Assembly: GCA_009103225.1 (NCBI GenBank)
Contig: RHPI01002533.1
Coordinates: forward strand, 523,368-587,367
Reading direction: 5' to 3'
Length of the DNA stretch: 64,000 nucleotides
Origin: Chlorokybus atmophyticus
Taxonomy: Eukaryota; Streptophyta; Chlorokybophyceae; Chlorokybales; Chlorokybaceae
Shown in pieces: positions 1 to 11,083 of this stretch. The first letter of the stretch is position 1. Each line of letters begins with the position of its first letter. The position numbers and the translations under genes were made by a program. The notes beneath the pieces are model-generated. The model saw nothing but the letters and a program-made list of their open reading frames with translations, ran no database searches and was not told the DNA's origin.

Positions 1-281
1 GCTCAGATAAGGTACCTATTGATAAGGTACCTATCGAAAGATACCTATCATAAGGTACCTAACGAGATTGTGATTACATTTTATCAAATGTCACACTACA
101 TAGGCTTGAGTAAGCGTTTCTACACCCATTGAGACTTTTTTAAGCTATGATAAAGCATCATAGCCTTTGATTAGCGAGGCACCGTAGAAAAGAGGTATAA
201 ATAAGCATAATTAAAAACTAATTCATACAGAATGTGTTATTTTGTAGCAATAATACCCCTATTATTATTGCTCCCGTTACA
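1..281 (-). repeat. Partial 3' LTR of a Ty3/gypsy chromovirus (minus strand)
   Basis: Read on the minus strand, a TGTAACGGG start at 281 follows directly on a G-rich polypurine tract, the normal order of PPT then 3' LTR. It lies about 150 bp beyond the chromodomain reading frame on the same strand. The LTR runs off the window edge, so its other end, target duplication and partner LTR are not visible. Its visible outer part (6-62) has several copies of a 12-bp motif containing GGTACCTA. The LTR call is inferred from position and the TG start. Confidence 0.6.
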
Positions 282-294
282 TCCCCCCCCACTT
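282..294 (-). other. Polypurine tract of the chromovirus
   Basis: On the minus strand this reads AAGTGGGGGGGGA and directly precedes the TGTAAC start of the LTR-like sequence. A purine run in this position primes plus-strand DNA synthesis in LTR retrotransposons. Confidence 0.6.
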
Positions 295-428
295 AGGTTT
301 TTAACGTCCTCGTTGAACTCAAGTTGATCAGGCCTAATTTCAAGTAATTGTAACCAATAACATAGCAGGAAATGACAGGGTGGTAATGAAACTGCACTGC
401 CAGTCTGTCATCAACCAAGCCCACAATT

Positions 429-926
429 TCACGGGTCGGGATGTGTGTCCCAATAAGCTCGAAGCAACTTGCGGCAGTGCGTAAGATGCCTGTCGGGCTC
501 CCAACTGTTATGTTCCGGGCTATACCCTTTCCATTTCACCAAATAGCGGGTTGCGCGTCCCCGACTATTCAGCTTATGGTTAAAAATAGTTTCCACCTCG
601 TATTCGAGCTCGCTGTTCACCTCAACCGGTGGTGGTGGAGGCTGTGTTCTATCGTCTGAGCGGTATGGTTTTAACAAGTTCACGTGGAACACGTTGTGTA
701 TACGCACACTTGGGGGCAATTGCAGTCGATAAGCGTGCGTACCAACTTTATCAGTGATACAGAAAGGACCTAGCCATCGGGGCAGCAACTTGCGAGCACC
801 CGTACCTTTGATGGTCATGTTCTTTGCGTTAAGCAAAACTCTATCGCCGACATGGAAAGTGGCCATTCTTCGATGTGTATCAGCATAAGCTTTTTGCCTG
901 TCATTGTGCTTGCCAGTGCATGTCAC
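429..926 (-). pseudogene. Ty3/gypsy integrase C-terminus with chromodomain (chromovirus fragment)
   Basis: This open minus-strand frame is the end of a chromovirus pol polyprotein. The first two thirds match the segment after the integrase core (residues F-H-V-G-D-R-V-L-L, then a region ending NVFHVNLLKPYR). A proline run follows, and then a chromodomain over the last 60 residues (YEVETIF, then YLVKWKGY and NSWEP). Chromodomains bind methylated histone tails and steer integration into heterochromatin. Homology begins only near 905; upstream (906-926 and beyond) the frame is unrelated sequence, so protease, RT and integrase core are missing. The polypurine tract and LTR follow in the expected order. 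This is a 5'-truncated remnant. Confidence 0.85.
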
Positions 927-1043
927 AGTTGGTCACTGTACGGCTTGCCTGTTGCATGCCTGTGACATACCTGTGACTTGCCAGCTGCTTATCTGGGTCG
1001 CTTGACCCGGGTCTGCAAGTTCCGAACCAAGCTGTTTCCAAAC

Positions 1044-1226
1044 CCTCCCTCTCTGGCTTCGGCCTAGAGATCGGGACTTGGTTATGACAGTTTTGGGGAA
1101 GTTGTGCGGTGAGCGTCATGGCAGCCGTGCATGACTCACATACCTATAAGTGCGCATTCTGTTCCCAAACTCTATGAGCCAAAAAGCCTCCCCCTCTGGC
1201 TTCAGCCTGGAGATTAGGACTTGGTT
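1044..1226. repeat. Pair of 40-bp direct repeats (1044-1083 and 1187-1226)
   Basis: Two 40-bp copies, starting CCTCCC or CCTCCCC and ending GGACTTGGTT, lie 143 bp apart with about six differences. They sit between the chromovirus fragment and the plus-strand gag remnant and may belong to an old LTR or leader of either element. No coding sequence was recognised in 930-1400. Confidence 0.6.
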
Positions 1227-1410
1227 GAGGACAACACCGGGTTGGGACATTTTGATCCCATTCAGACTTTAGATCAAGCCTTCCTGGTTTTGGGATTGGT
1301 TTGGACTTCGTTTGGGACTTGAGCAACTTGGGGTCATTTTTTTCCTCTCGTTGAACCTGGTCCGTTGGTGAGGTTCTCACCATCCCATTTTGCCTGTTTT
1401 TGCAGACAAA

Positions 1411-2631
1411 TGGAAGAGAACTCGGTGCCCACCTCGAAGAGGAAAAGCTCGCAAAAAGAGCAATTATCCCGTGAGGAGGAGTTTCCATCCATGGAGGATA
1501 TTGCCAACCCGGATGATGCACCTAATGAGTCTCATGCTGCTAAGGATGTGGATGCCTTGGTGGAACCAGACGGGCCACCACCACCACCACCACCATCATT
1601 CGTGCAGCCTGAAATCTCAATTTGCCTTACGAAACAGGAGCTGATGGACCACTTTCTTAGCATCTATGATGAGGAGCCTCGTGAGGCGATTGTCTCGCTC
1701 ATCAACTTTCTCTTTCATGTGGCGGAAACGATCTCAAAGCTCACCACCTTTATGGGGTGAGATTGGGAGGGATCGATGGGTGAAGGCAAACGTGTTCTGA
1801 ATATGATCGAGCGCCTTTAACGCTCTGACAGTGGTCCACCTGTTCAGGCGCTCGCTCGTCCTGCCGAGTTTGTTCCCAGCAAGCAAGCGACAATTTTCGA
1901 CTGACTCGTGAAGCTGAAGAGACACTATGTCAACTCCCTTCACAATTCTGAGGAGGGGAAGTTGCGTGTAGTTGAGTTGCTCATTTCAAACGATGCTCTG
2001 GTCGAGTGGTACCGTCTTAAGCAACGTGATACGAACCTCGGGCGGGAAGTAAATCAATTGTGCTCTTTCATGGAGCAGCGCTATGGCGGTGCGGATCCTG
2101 CCCAGGTTGCTTGCAACCAGCTGCACAATCTGCGTCAGCACGGGCGCTTGGTCTAGCTGTATATCCAGGACTTCCAGTCTTTTGTCAGCAAGATCAATGC
2201 TGGCAAACTGCCCAGCAGTAATGCTGGTCAGCTGGATATGTTCAGGCGTGGCTTGGACACAGATCCCGTGCAGCATGTGACCGTCAACCCCGCGAGTTTG
2301 CAAGAGTGTCTCGACGGATTTGCCAATGCTGATGCAGATGGTTGCTGTTGTGGACAGTGGGAAGCGCTCGCATGCAAACATGCAAACATCAGCCAAAGAG
2401 GCAGCTCCGGCTTCAGCTGCAAAGCGCCCGGCCACTAACAACAAACCTTTTGTTAAAAAGGCCAAAATATCTCAGCCTGCTGGCCCCTACAGCGCGGCTA
2501 AATCCACCATCACTTGCAATTCCTGCAAGAAGACAGGTCATGTGGAGGCCAAGTGCTATGCAAAGCAGAATGCACAGAAGGCCAGCAGCAGAAGGACAAG
2601 AAATAGGAATTGTTCGTGGTTGGTAGCTTAG
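1411..2631 (+). pseudogene. Degenerate Ty3/gypsy gag with CCHC zinc knuckle
   Basis: Gag forms the retrotransposon particle and binds its RNA. The pieces lie in several plus-strand frames. 1411-1760 gives an N-terminal segment with lysines and a proline run. 1908-2156 carries the capsid-like core (ending RYGGADPAQVACNQLHNLRQ) and is cut by an in-frame TAG at 2154-2156. 2157-2340 continues as LYIQDFQ and onward to the DMFRRGLD region. 2320-2631 ends with a zinc knuckle at 2515-2556 spaced C-x2-C-x4-H-x4-C. The core matches the minus-strand gag at 4790-5700 (RYGGMDPATTARNKLTNLRQ), so both belong to one family. Frameshifts and the stop make it non-functional. Confidence 0.8.
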
Positions 2632-3067
2632 TCGAGCAGAACGACGTTAAAACCTTTGTACTTCCTAATAAAGTTTCCTCTCTTTGTGATGTATCAGATG
2701 TATGGACTTATATGAGCACACCACCTGTGTTGACAAATGCAAACGGTCGTGTTTTAATCAATGCTCCATTCTCTGAATTGGTAGCTGCTGTTAAGCACTT
2801 ACACGAGTTGCAATTACAACATGCTGTCACTGCATGTGTAGTTATCGAGCAAATACGTGCACCCTTTGTAAGGGTAAACGTAAGGTGACGTTAACCGCAC
2901 TTGTACTCGCACGTGTTGCTCGCGACAATGTTCCGCTTCTCTCTGCTATGCAACTGAAACGTTGCATGCGTAAACGTGAGGAAGTATATTTGATGCACTT
3001 ACGCCAGGTAGAGACACCTGTTGAACCACTATTGCTACCACTACCACTACTGCTACTACTACCTTAA
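2610..3067 (+). pseudogene. Ty3/gypsy pol remnant (protease-RT linker region)
   Basis: After the gag remnant, short plus-strand frames continue. The end of the 2834-3067 frame (AMQLKRCMRKREEVYLMHLR) aligns with the linker of the better preserved pol at 5880-5930 ([19 protein letters not shown]), just upstream of reverse transcriptase. The remnant then degenerates into CCACTACTGCTACTA-like repeats and no RT follows. The assignment rests on this internal comparison. Confidence 0.6.
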
Positions 3068-3340
3068 GTACTACTGCTAGTACTACCCTTGTACTGAGCT
3101 GCGGCTCCTGCACCGCCCGCTCCAGCTCCGCCGCCGCCATTCCTTCTCCGCTGCCGCTGCCGTCGCCTGGCCTGGTCTGGCCTAGCCTGGCCTGACCTGG
3201 CCGCCCTAAGGCAAGGAGGGTGGTTAGATGGCATGCGGTTGCGCGTAGTACAACGTTGGACTGCAACCAAGCTCACCTACTGTTAGCCGTTGCCGCCGCC
3301 GCCGCCGCCCACAACGCTCTGTTCAACTTGAAGCCGTTGA

Positions 3341-3379
3341 GCGTTTGAATAACTTGGGCAGCCCAAGTTATTCAAACGC
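3341..3379. repeat. Perfect 39-bp palindrome (19-bp arms, 1-nt centre)
   Basis: Arms 3341-3359 and 3361-3379 are exact reverse complements around a single A (arm GCGTTTGAATAACTTGGGC). No reading frame explains it. It lies in non-coding sequence downstream of the gypsy remnant. Confidence 0.9.
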
Positions 3380-3447
3380 GTTGTCGAAACGTGACTCGCA
3401 ACATTATCGTATTATTATAATGGTACGAAAGTCCCATTGTTGCAATG

Positions 3448-3481
3448 GCACTATCGTACCATTTGTATGGTACGATAGTGC
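3448..3481. repeat. Perfect 15-bp inverted repeat with TTGT loop
   Basis: Arms 3448-3462 and 3467-3481 (GCACTATCGTACCAT and its complement) flank a 4-nt loop. The GGTACGA motif of the arms recurs nearby at 3422 and 3497. Function unknown. Confidence 0.9.
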
Positions 3482-3581
3482 TTTTGCGACAATTCGTACC
3501 ATTGACATAGTACGGCGGCTGCATTGTAGCAGCGTCTCGACTTGGCGGCCGGTACCACCGTCCCGACTTGCCAACCTTTAG

Positions 3582-3950
3582 GGACCGGCGGTCACTTGCT
3601 TATCATACTTGATATACAGTAAGTAGGTCGCCGCCGCGTTAAGTGCACGACCGGCGATCGACCGTCACTTAATAACCGCGATAAGGTCACCTGCTAGGGA
3701 CTAACGGTGACTGGCTTGCCAACGTAGGCAGGCCGTCGCGCATACTGTTCGACGGTCAGGGTACAACCGACGGTCGGCCGTCATGTATGTGACCGAAACG
3801 TGACTTATTTGCTATACAGATAGGTCGCCATCGCGCAAATGGGATGACCGACAATCGGCCGTCACCTTAAAGTGCGGTGTTGCCGTCACAGGCAGGCCGC
3901 CATCGATTGCATTTATCGGTCGACCGCTTGACGTCGGTATATATTGCTTG
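3582..3950. repeat. Diverged repeats rich in GGTCGCC and CGGCCGTCA motifs
   Basis: Motifs such as ATACAG..TAGGTCGCC followed about 30 nt later by CGACCGTCAC (near 3615) or CGGCCGTCAC (near 3818) recur about 200 bp apart, as does TGCC..C..AGGCAGGCCG (near 3719 and 3882). The stretch looks like a decayed repeat of roughly 160-200 bp. No coding potential was seen in 3068-4113. Confidence 0.4.
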
Positions 3951-4113
3951 ATAGTAACAGCCGTCCTAAAAAGTCCCTTTATTGACGAATCCGTTACGTC
4001 AGGTAGGGTCAGGCACCCGTCAGTCCCTCAATCCCTTATCAGTCACTGTGTAAAATTTGCGACGCTGTCCCCGTCTCACGCTTTGTAGATTGTTTCAACA
4101 CAGTGCCCCCCCC

Positions 4114-4535
4114 NNNNNNNNNNNNNNNNNNNNNNNNNNNNNNNNNNNNNNNNNNNNNNNNNNNNNNNNNNNNNNNNNNNNNNNNNNNNNNNNNNNNNNN
4201 NNNNNNNNNNNNNNNNNNNNNNNNNNNNNNNNNNNNNNNNNNNNNNNNNNNNNNNNNNNNNNNNNNNNNNNNNNNNNNNNNNNNNNNNNNNNNNNNNNNN
4301 NNNNNNNNNNNNNNNNNNNNNNNNNNNNNNNNNNNNNNNNNNNNNNNNNNNNNNNNNNNNNNNNNNNNNNNNNNNNNNNNNNNNNNNNNNNNNNNNNNNN
4401 NNNNNNNNNNNNNNNNNNNNNNNNNNNNNNNNNNNNNNNNNNNNNNNNNNNNNNNNNNNNNNNNNNNNNNNNNNNNNNNNNNNNNNNNNNNNNNNNNNNN
4501 NNNNNNNNNNNNNNNNNNNNNNNNNNNNNNNNNNN
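4114..4535. other. Assembly gap (422 N), preceded by a C run
   Basis: A run of N with nine C immediately before it. Translated frames across it are meaningless. The flank 4536-4789 shows no recognisable gene. Confidence 1.
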
Positions 4536-4789
4536 CCCGAGTATGCTGTAGCCACGGTCCATGATACTTGGGCACCATGACAACCACACTCAGTGTTGTA
4601 TGTTTACTTTGTAACTTACACAATGTGCGCAAAACTTCTGTTAGCACGTTAAACTCTACATGCACTAGCACACAAGCATTGTCATCCACTTTTTCAATAT
4701 CAAAAAGTGGCAGCTTACACTAGAGACAATTCATCAAAAACCGGTTTGCTGTATGTAACACTAGCAACTGGCCAGCAGATGAAGGTACA

Positions 4790-5700
4790 TCAGTCACGTC
4801 GTAACCTATTTACCTTCTTGGCCTTGCCCTTCCCCTTGGTTGGGCAGTTCTTCGCAATGTAACTTGGCTGATGGCACACGTAGCAGGCGCGTGCTGCAAT
4901 AGGCGTCGCACCACTCGCAGGTGCGTATGAGGTCTTGGCCTTTTTCGCCGCATGCGCATTGAGTGGAGGGAACCGCTTCCCCCCTCCTCCATGTGGCTTG
5001 ACTAAAGCCACCACCTGTGACTTGTTCTGCACAGCCGCAGCATTGTTGTTGAACAGATACACACTCAACCTCTGCAAGGTTGCGAGGTCCGCTGGAACTC
5101 ATGGTTGCCCCGTCGACGTGTTGTACTGCAATTGGTCGCGCAAGCGCGCATCCAAGCTGCGCTTGTACAGATCAAACTGCTCAGCCTTGTCCATGGGCAT
5201 GAGCTCACTGTTGACACGGCCAACAAGTGCCTGGAACTCCTGCAAGTACACTGAAGCCGCCCGACCATTCTGTCGCAGATTGGTAAGCTTGTTGCGAGCA
5301 GTAGTAGCCGGGTCCATGCCACCATAGCGCTCCACCAAGAACCGAAACAATGCCTCCACAGTCTTGGAAGCACCATCCTCTGTTTGACGTGCCCACTCGG
5401 CCAAAGCGTCAGGTGGCATGAGCAACTCAGCAACAGATGTATGCTCATTAACTGGTTGCTGAAGTGCAGCCAAGTAGTGCTTCACATTCACCACCCAATC
5501 ATGAATGTTCACAGCCCCATTGGGCTTGAACTTCTCGGGCTTGTTCAGCGTTGTGACGGGTAGGCCAACTGATGTCCCTGCTACAGTTGTGGTAGCCCCG
5601 GCCACCTGCTGGTGTAATGCCACCAACTCGGACTGCATAGCATCGAGGCGTTCAGTCAAGCGCTTTTCTCGAGTTAACTTCATCGTAGTACCCATCGACA
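4790..5700 (-). pseudogene. Ty3/gypsy gag, inverted, with in-frame TGA and a CCYC knuckle
   Basis: This minus-strand gag is better preserved than the 1411-2631 copy. An N-terminal helix-rich segment is followed by the capsid-like core containing RYGGMDPATTARNKLTNLRQ and VYLQEFQALVGRVNS. A TGA at 5099-5101 breaks it, but the same frame continues to 4790 through a basic tail and a zinc knuckle (4844-4885). The knuckle spacing is C-x2-C-x4-Y-x4-C, with tyrosine where the metal-binding histidine is expected. The 5' end runs into plus-strand pol near 5660-5690, so gag is inverted relative to pol. The start codon is uncertain because of that junction. Confidence 0.8.
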
Positions 5701-6327
5701 TAGTTGGTGTTGATGTGATATTTGGCCAAGAATGGCACGACCAAGTGTCTATGACATTAGATACTGCTGCACGGTTGTGCACAGTAAAGAAAGGGCGTAA
5801 GCGCATCACTTTGTCCGTGCGGAGGTCGCATAGCTTGGAATACAAGCAAACGGACCCTGCGTTAATTACGGCGCTTCAAGTGAAGCGTGCGTTACGTAAA
5901 AACACACCTGCTTTTCTAATGCACTTAACGTCGAGTGATGATGTAATGCCTGGCAATACAGAAGGTGTGACGGACATCATTGAGAAATTTCAGGATGTGT
6001 TCTCAGATGAGTTGCCGGGCTTGCCCTCTGATCGAGGTGTCGGACACACAATACCTTTAATTCCTGATAGTGAGCCTCCAGTTCGGCCTATATATAGGTT
6101 GAGCCCTCGTGAGAGGGGGGAAATGGAAACACAGATGAAAGAGTTATTGGAAAAGGGATTGATTGAACCAAGTTCTTCACCCTTTGGCGCACCGATATTG
6201 TTTGTTATGAAAAAGAATGGGAAAATGCGCATGTGTGTGGATTATCGTGCTTTAAACAAGATCACGGTAAAGAACAGATACCCGTTGCCAAGGATTGATG
6301 ATGTGTTTGACAAGTTGTCAGGGAATG

Positions 6328-6416
6328 TGTAACAATTGGGGCCCGACCACTAGGCTATGGTAGTAAAAGACACTTCAATGAGTGAGGTCTGTCACAGTTT
6401 ATCCCAATTCGTGACA
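6328..6416 (-). repeat. TRIM 3' terminal repeat (89 bp, minus orientation)
   Basis: Begins TGTAACAATTGGGG and ends CCCAATTCGTGACA, so its ends are also imperfect inverted repeats. It carries a second A-box copy at 6347-6357. Confidence 0.85.
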
Positions 6417-6712
6417 TTCCTCCCCAATTTTACCCATGAGTTCCTCATAATCCAATAAGGCACTAGCCCACGTCGCCGTGTTCGCGGCCGTACCACGATT
6501 GGTCTGCCCGCGGCCTGTTGGATCCGGCCCACGAACAGCCCTGACCGACCGAACGGCCATCCTTACCGCATGACCCGCCATTTCAGCGCGACCGCTCACG
6601 CGGCCTTAGGTTGAACTGGCTCGGCGCGCAGGTCGTAATCCCGCGCCCAGCCTAGGGCAAGCCGCCCCACATGATTTTGTTTTTGCCTTGGATCTGCCTC
6701 AGTCCCCCACGG

Positions 6713-6776
6713 GAATTGAACCTGAGACGCCAAGCTACGTTACCATTGTAACAATTGGGGCCCGACCACTAGGCTA
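6713..6776 (-). promoter_or_regulatory. tRNA-type RNA polymerase III promoter boxes in the TRIM
   Basis: On the minus strand TAGCCTAGTGG (6766-6776) fits the A-box consensus TRGYNNARNNG, and GTTCAATTC (6713-6721) fits the B-box consensus GWTCRANNC. They are about 55 nt apart start to start, within the range of tRNAs with long variable arms and of SINEs. The A box lies in the terminal repeat and the B box just inside. The surrounding sequence resembles D and T arms. Pol III activity is inferred. Confidence 0.6.
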
Positions 6777-6835
6777 TGGTATTAAAAGACACTCCCATGT
6801 GTGAGGTCTGTCACAATTTATCCCAATTCGTGACA
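6747..6835 (-). repeat. TRIM 5' terminal repeat (89 bp, minus orientation)
   Basis: Same 89-bp unit as 6328-6416, about 94% identical by eye. On the minus strand it is followed by A and then the PBS-like TGGTAACGTAGC. Confidence 0.85.
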
Positions 6836-7851
6836 GAATGCGTACTTTAGTACGCTAAACTTAACAAGCGGCTAGCATCAAATCCGTATTCATCCTTCGG
6901 ATGTCTATAAGACAGCATTCAGGACACCTACGGGCCAATATCAATACAAAGTGTTACTTTTCGGCTTGACTAATGCACCTACTGTGTTTCAGAAGGAAAT
7001 GAATAAAACTTTTGGTGATATGCTTGGTCAACATGTTATGATATACTTGGATGACATCATTGTCTGCAGTAAAACAAAGGAAGAACGTAGGCAACACTTG
7101 GAAGCGGTGTTTGCAAGATTGCGCAAGCTACTTTGTTGGCAAATCTCACCAAGTGTGATTTTTGTACAACAGAGTTGCCCTTTCTTAGTCACATTGTGAG
7201 TGGTGCGGGTATCAAACCTGACCCTCGCAAAGTGCAGATTGTAAAAGAGTGGCCCCAGCCTCAGAATGTCCATCAACTAAGGTCGAGAGTTGGCAAACTA
7301 CTTTCGCAAGTTCATGATGGGGTACTCGACAGTTGTCATGCATTTGACCAAACTGCTGCGTAAAGATGCCCCGTTCATTTGGACAACAACACAAGAAGCT
7401 GCTATGCAGAAGGTGAAGTTGGTTATAACATCGGCGCCGGTGTGAGCACTGCCATATTGGGACAAACACTTCACAGTGGTCAGTGACGCATCAACACTTG
7501 GGTGTGGTGCGGTACCGTTGCAAGATGGTAGACCTTGTGCTTATGAGAGTAGGTAGTTCATTCCTGCAAAGGTGAACTACACTACGACAGTCTCAAGAGC
7601 ACGAACTATTGGGTATAGTTCCTGCTCTTGAGACATGGAGATGTTACTCAAAGGGTGTTCACTTCAATGTTGTGACTGATCACAACTCGTTGGTGTATTT
7701 CTCAACGCAGCAAAACAGCAAGCGCGCTGGAATGAGTTTTTGTCCAGGTTCACCTTTGAACATAACCCCACCCAGGATTACATTTTAGTTGAATGGGAAA
7801 ATGCTTTACGTTGCGGCAAGCCAATGTTAACAGCAGCTGCAAGGGGCTAGC

Positions 7852-9266
<1,415 letters not shown>

Positions 9267-9320
9267 NGACAGTGCTAACCTACAACAAACCCTAGTGTAC
9301 AACAGCACCCGCATGCTTCT

Positions 9321-10870
9321 CTACAGCCGTGACTGCATGCCACCAGATACAACAAGCGTTTCTCCTGTAATGTACGATGCGTCGTCTGAACACAAAAATG
9401 CAGCAGCACCAGCCATCTCCTCAGCCAGTCCCAACCTTCCCAACAGAGTAGATGCCTCACGCTCAACCCGCTGTACATCGCGCGAGCAACAGTGTTCAGG
9501 GCACCAAGCTTGCCGTGCATAGCAACCACTTGAGTCTCAAGTGCAAAGCAAGTTGCAACACACCTGCTTCTCATCGCTGACGAGGGCAGCGGCAAACTTG
9601 GTCTTCACGATGCCAGGCGCGAGACAGTTCACTCGCGTGTTGGGTGCAAGTTCTTCAGCCAGCGCCTGCAGAGCAGAGCAGTGGTGTCATGGCAATCCAC
9701 GCCGTTATTACAAAGACTGCATCGGGTAGCAACACACCTTGGTCAGGCCCAGCAGCGCCGTCTTGCTGACAGCATACATGCCAAGCGGGGCTGACGGGGA
9801 GTAGCCGGTGACACTGGATACCAAGAGAATGGACGCTCGCTCGCTGAGATGGTTAGCAGCGTCCTGCAAAGTGATTATGTGAGACTCAGCTGATTGACAA
9901 TTGCAAAGCAAGAAGGCAACAAGCCCTGCAGTCTAGCTGCTTGAGCAAAATGTACTGAGAGCGACTGAGTGCGCAAGTGAGTAGTCAACCATATGCTGTT
10001 CACCCTGATCAGAAGAACGGCAGCCTTGATGTTGACTTCAAGGATCTTGTCGATAGCGTTCTCAGACATCTGCAATATTGGTCCAGACGCTGGATTGACC
10101 GCTGCATTGGACACGAGGATATCGATCTTTCCATATGTCTGCAAGCATAGTGCAACGGAGTTTGGTTGAAGAGTTTGCACGCTGGTGAGGAGGAAGCACC
10201 CGCAGCGAGTCTAAACCTAGGTGACTAAAACAAGTGACTTTCTCACACCTCAACAGCAGTCGCTATGAGTTGCTTGCGCTGGTCAGCAGAAGCCACATGA
10301 CACACTTCGCCGGTGACTTCAATGCCCTCTTTGCGCAGTAGCGTGACAGTTTCATCGACAGCAGCCTGAGAAATCAGTTCATGAGGGACAGGGCGTTGCT
10401 GGTCAGCTGCACAACTTGCTGTTACAGCGACATGGACAAGCTGTGCAACCGTGTCTCAGCTACTAGTTTTTACAATATGATACATATCAAGCGGGCATGC
10501 TCTTGAGATGGAGGCATTGCTCGCTGTTGGTACGTGGTGGACTTAGCATGCACAGTCGTGCATGCAGCTTACAACTGAAAACGACGCAAGCCATTGCGTA
10601 AGCGCAGATATGCTTCCAGGACGCAACATCAAACTGTACGCAAACAATATTACGTGCTGTGCAGCATGCATGTGCGCTGCACAGACCACTTGCATTGGAG
10701 AACAGCTATTGCGTTCGCACCTGCTTTCGTGAGGACACAACCACCTTTGCTCCCTCCTGCCCGAGTCGCCGGGAAATAGCAAGCCCAATACCCGCAGTGG
10801 AAGCGGTCACGACGGCAACCCGGCCCTCCATCCGCCGCCCGCCGGCGGCAGCGCCGCCCACCCCACCCAT
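9321..10870 (-). CDS. DHRS4: Peroxisomal DHRS4-like short-chain dehydrogenase/reductase
   Basis: NAD(P)H-dependent carbonyl reductase of the classical SDR family. Six exons read in frame: 10870-10721, 10365-10249, 10138-10004, 9863-9738, 9665-9564 and 9470-9321, giving 259 residues (DHRS4 proteins are about 260-280). Visible motifs are the cofactor loop TASTAGIG, the SNAAVNP motif, the serine of SSVTGYS and the catalytic YAVSK. All introns are phase 0 with GT-AG ends. The protein ends SRL, a peroxisomal targeting signal type 1, as animal DHRS4 proteins do. The start could instead be 10831 (MEGR) or 10933. It is divergent from the DHX37 gene, which begins about 210 bp away. Substrate (retinal, quinones or others) is unknown. 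Confidence 0.93.
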
Positions 10871-11083
10871 GTCGCTCACATGCACAACTCTGTGCTTTGC
10901 TGCTGCGTTATGCCCAGCGGAATGCACCGACACTGCGCGAGCGTATTGTCAGCACAGTGCGCATTCGACTCCATGTGCAATGCTTGTGCACCGACACTGC
11001 TAACAGTCGATGGACAGCAGCGCAGCCAGTTCAGAGACTCCTCAGCGGCGGCGGTGGCGGCGGGTTGGCTGTGTAGGTGAGCG
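10871..11083. promoter_or_regulatory. Divergent promoter region of DHRS4-like and DHX37 genes
   Basis: Only about 210 bp (or 150 if translation starts at 10933) separate two start codons on opposite strands, so both 5' UTRs and core promoters must share this stretch. No TATA box was recognised. Confidence 0.5.

Larger units (their letters stand above)
6323..6840 (-). mobile_element. TRIM-like mini LTR retrotransposon (508 bp) with 5-bp TSD
   Basis: The element spans 6328-6835 and is flanked by identical GAATG copies (6323-6327 and 6836-6840). It splits a gypsy RT cleanly: the reading frame resumes just outside. Each end is an 89-bp direct repeat starting TG and ending CA, with five differences between copies. 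Read on the minus strand, a PBS-like TGGTAACGTAGC follows the first repeat after one nucleotide, and a purine tract TTGGGGAGGAA (6417-6427) abuts the second repeat, so the element is oriented minus. The 330-bp interior has no reading frame worth naming. Size and layout fit a terminal-repeat retrotransposon in miniature, which must be mobilised by another element. Confidence 0.85.
5660..7851 (+). pseudogene. Ty3/gypsy pol (protease end, RT, RNase H), interrupted by a TRIM
   Basis: The frame opens with the end of the protease ([17 protein letters not shown]), then the linker and reverse transcriptase: [38 protein letters not shown], the break at 6327, KTAFRT, FGLTNAP and the catalytic YLDD (YLDDIIVCS, near 7045). 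RNase H follows in shifted frames (VVSDASTLGCGA near 7480, VTDHNSLVYF near 7675) and fades by about 7850. Damage includes the 508-bp insertion after residues LSGN, a TAG after the insertion where families have an aromatic residue, and several frameshifts. Integrase is absent. At its 5' end it meets inverted gag, so it is a rearranged relic. Confidence 0.88.

Noticed and set aside
4039-4689. Reading frames spanning the N gap at 4114-4535, and similar frames over 23927-24403.
   Set aside because: They consist mostly of unknown residues. Only the flanks outside the gaps were used.
5505-6332. A single 275-codon gene from 5505.
   Set aside because: Its first 50 or so codons are the antisense of gag; only the part after about 5660 is pol.
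6328-6835. A true tRNA gene inside the TRIM.
   Set aside because: A and B boxes are present but no acceptor stem or normal anticodon loop could be folded by eye. Called promoter-like only.
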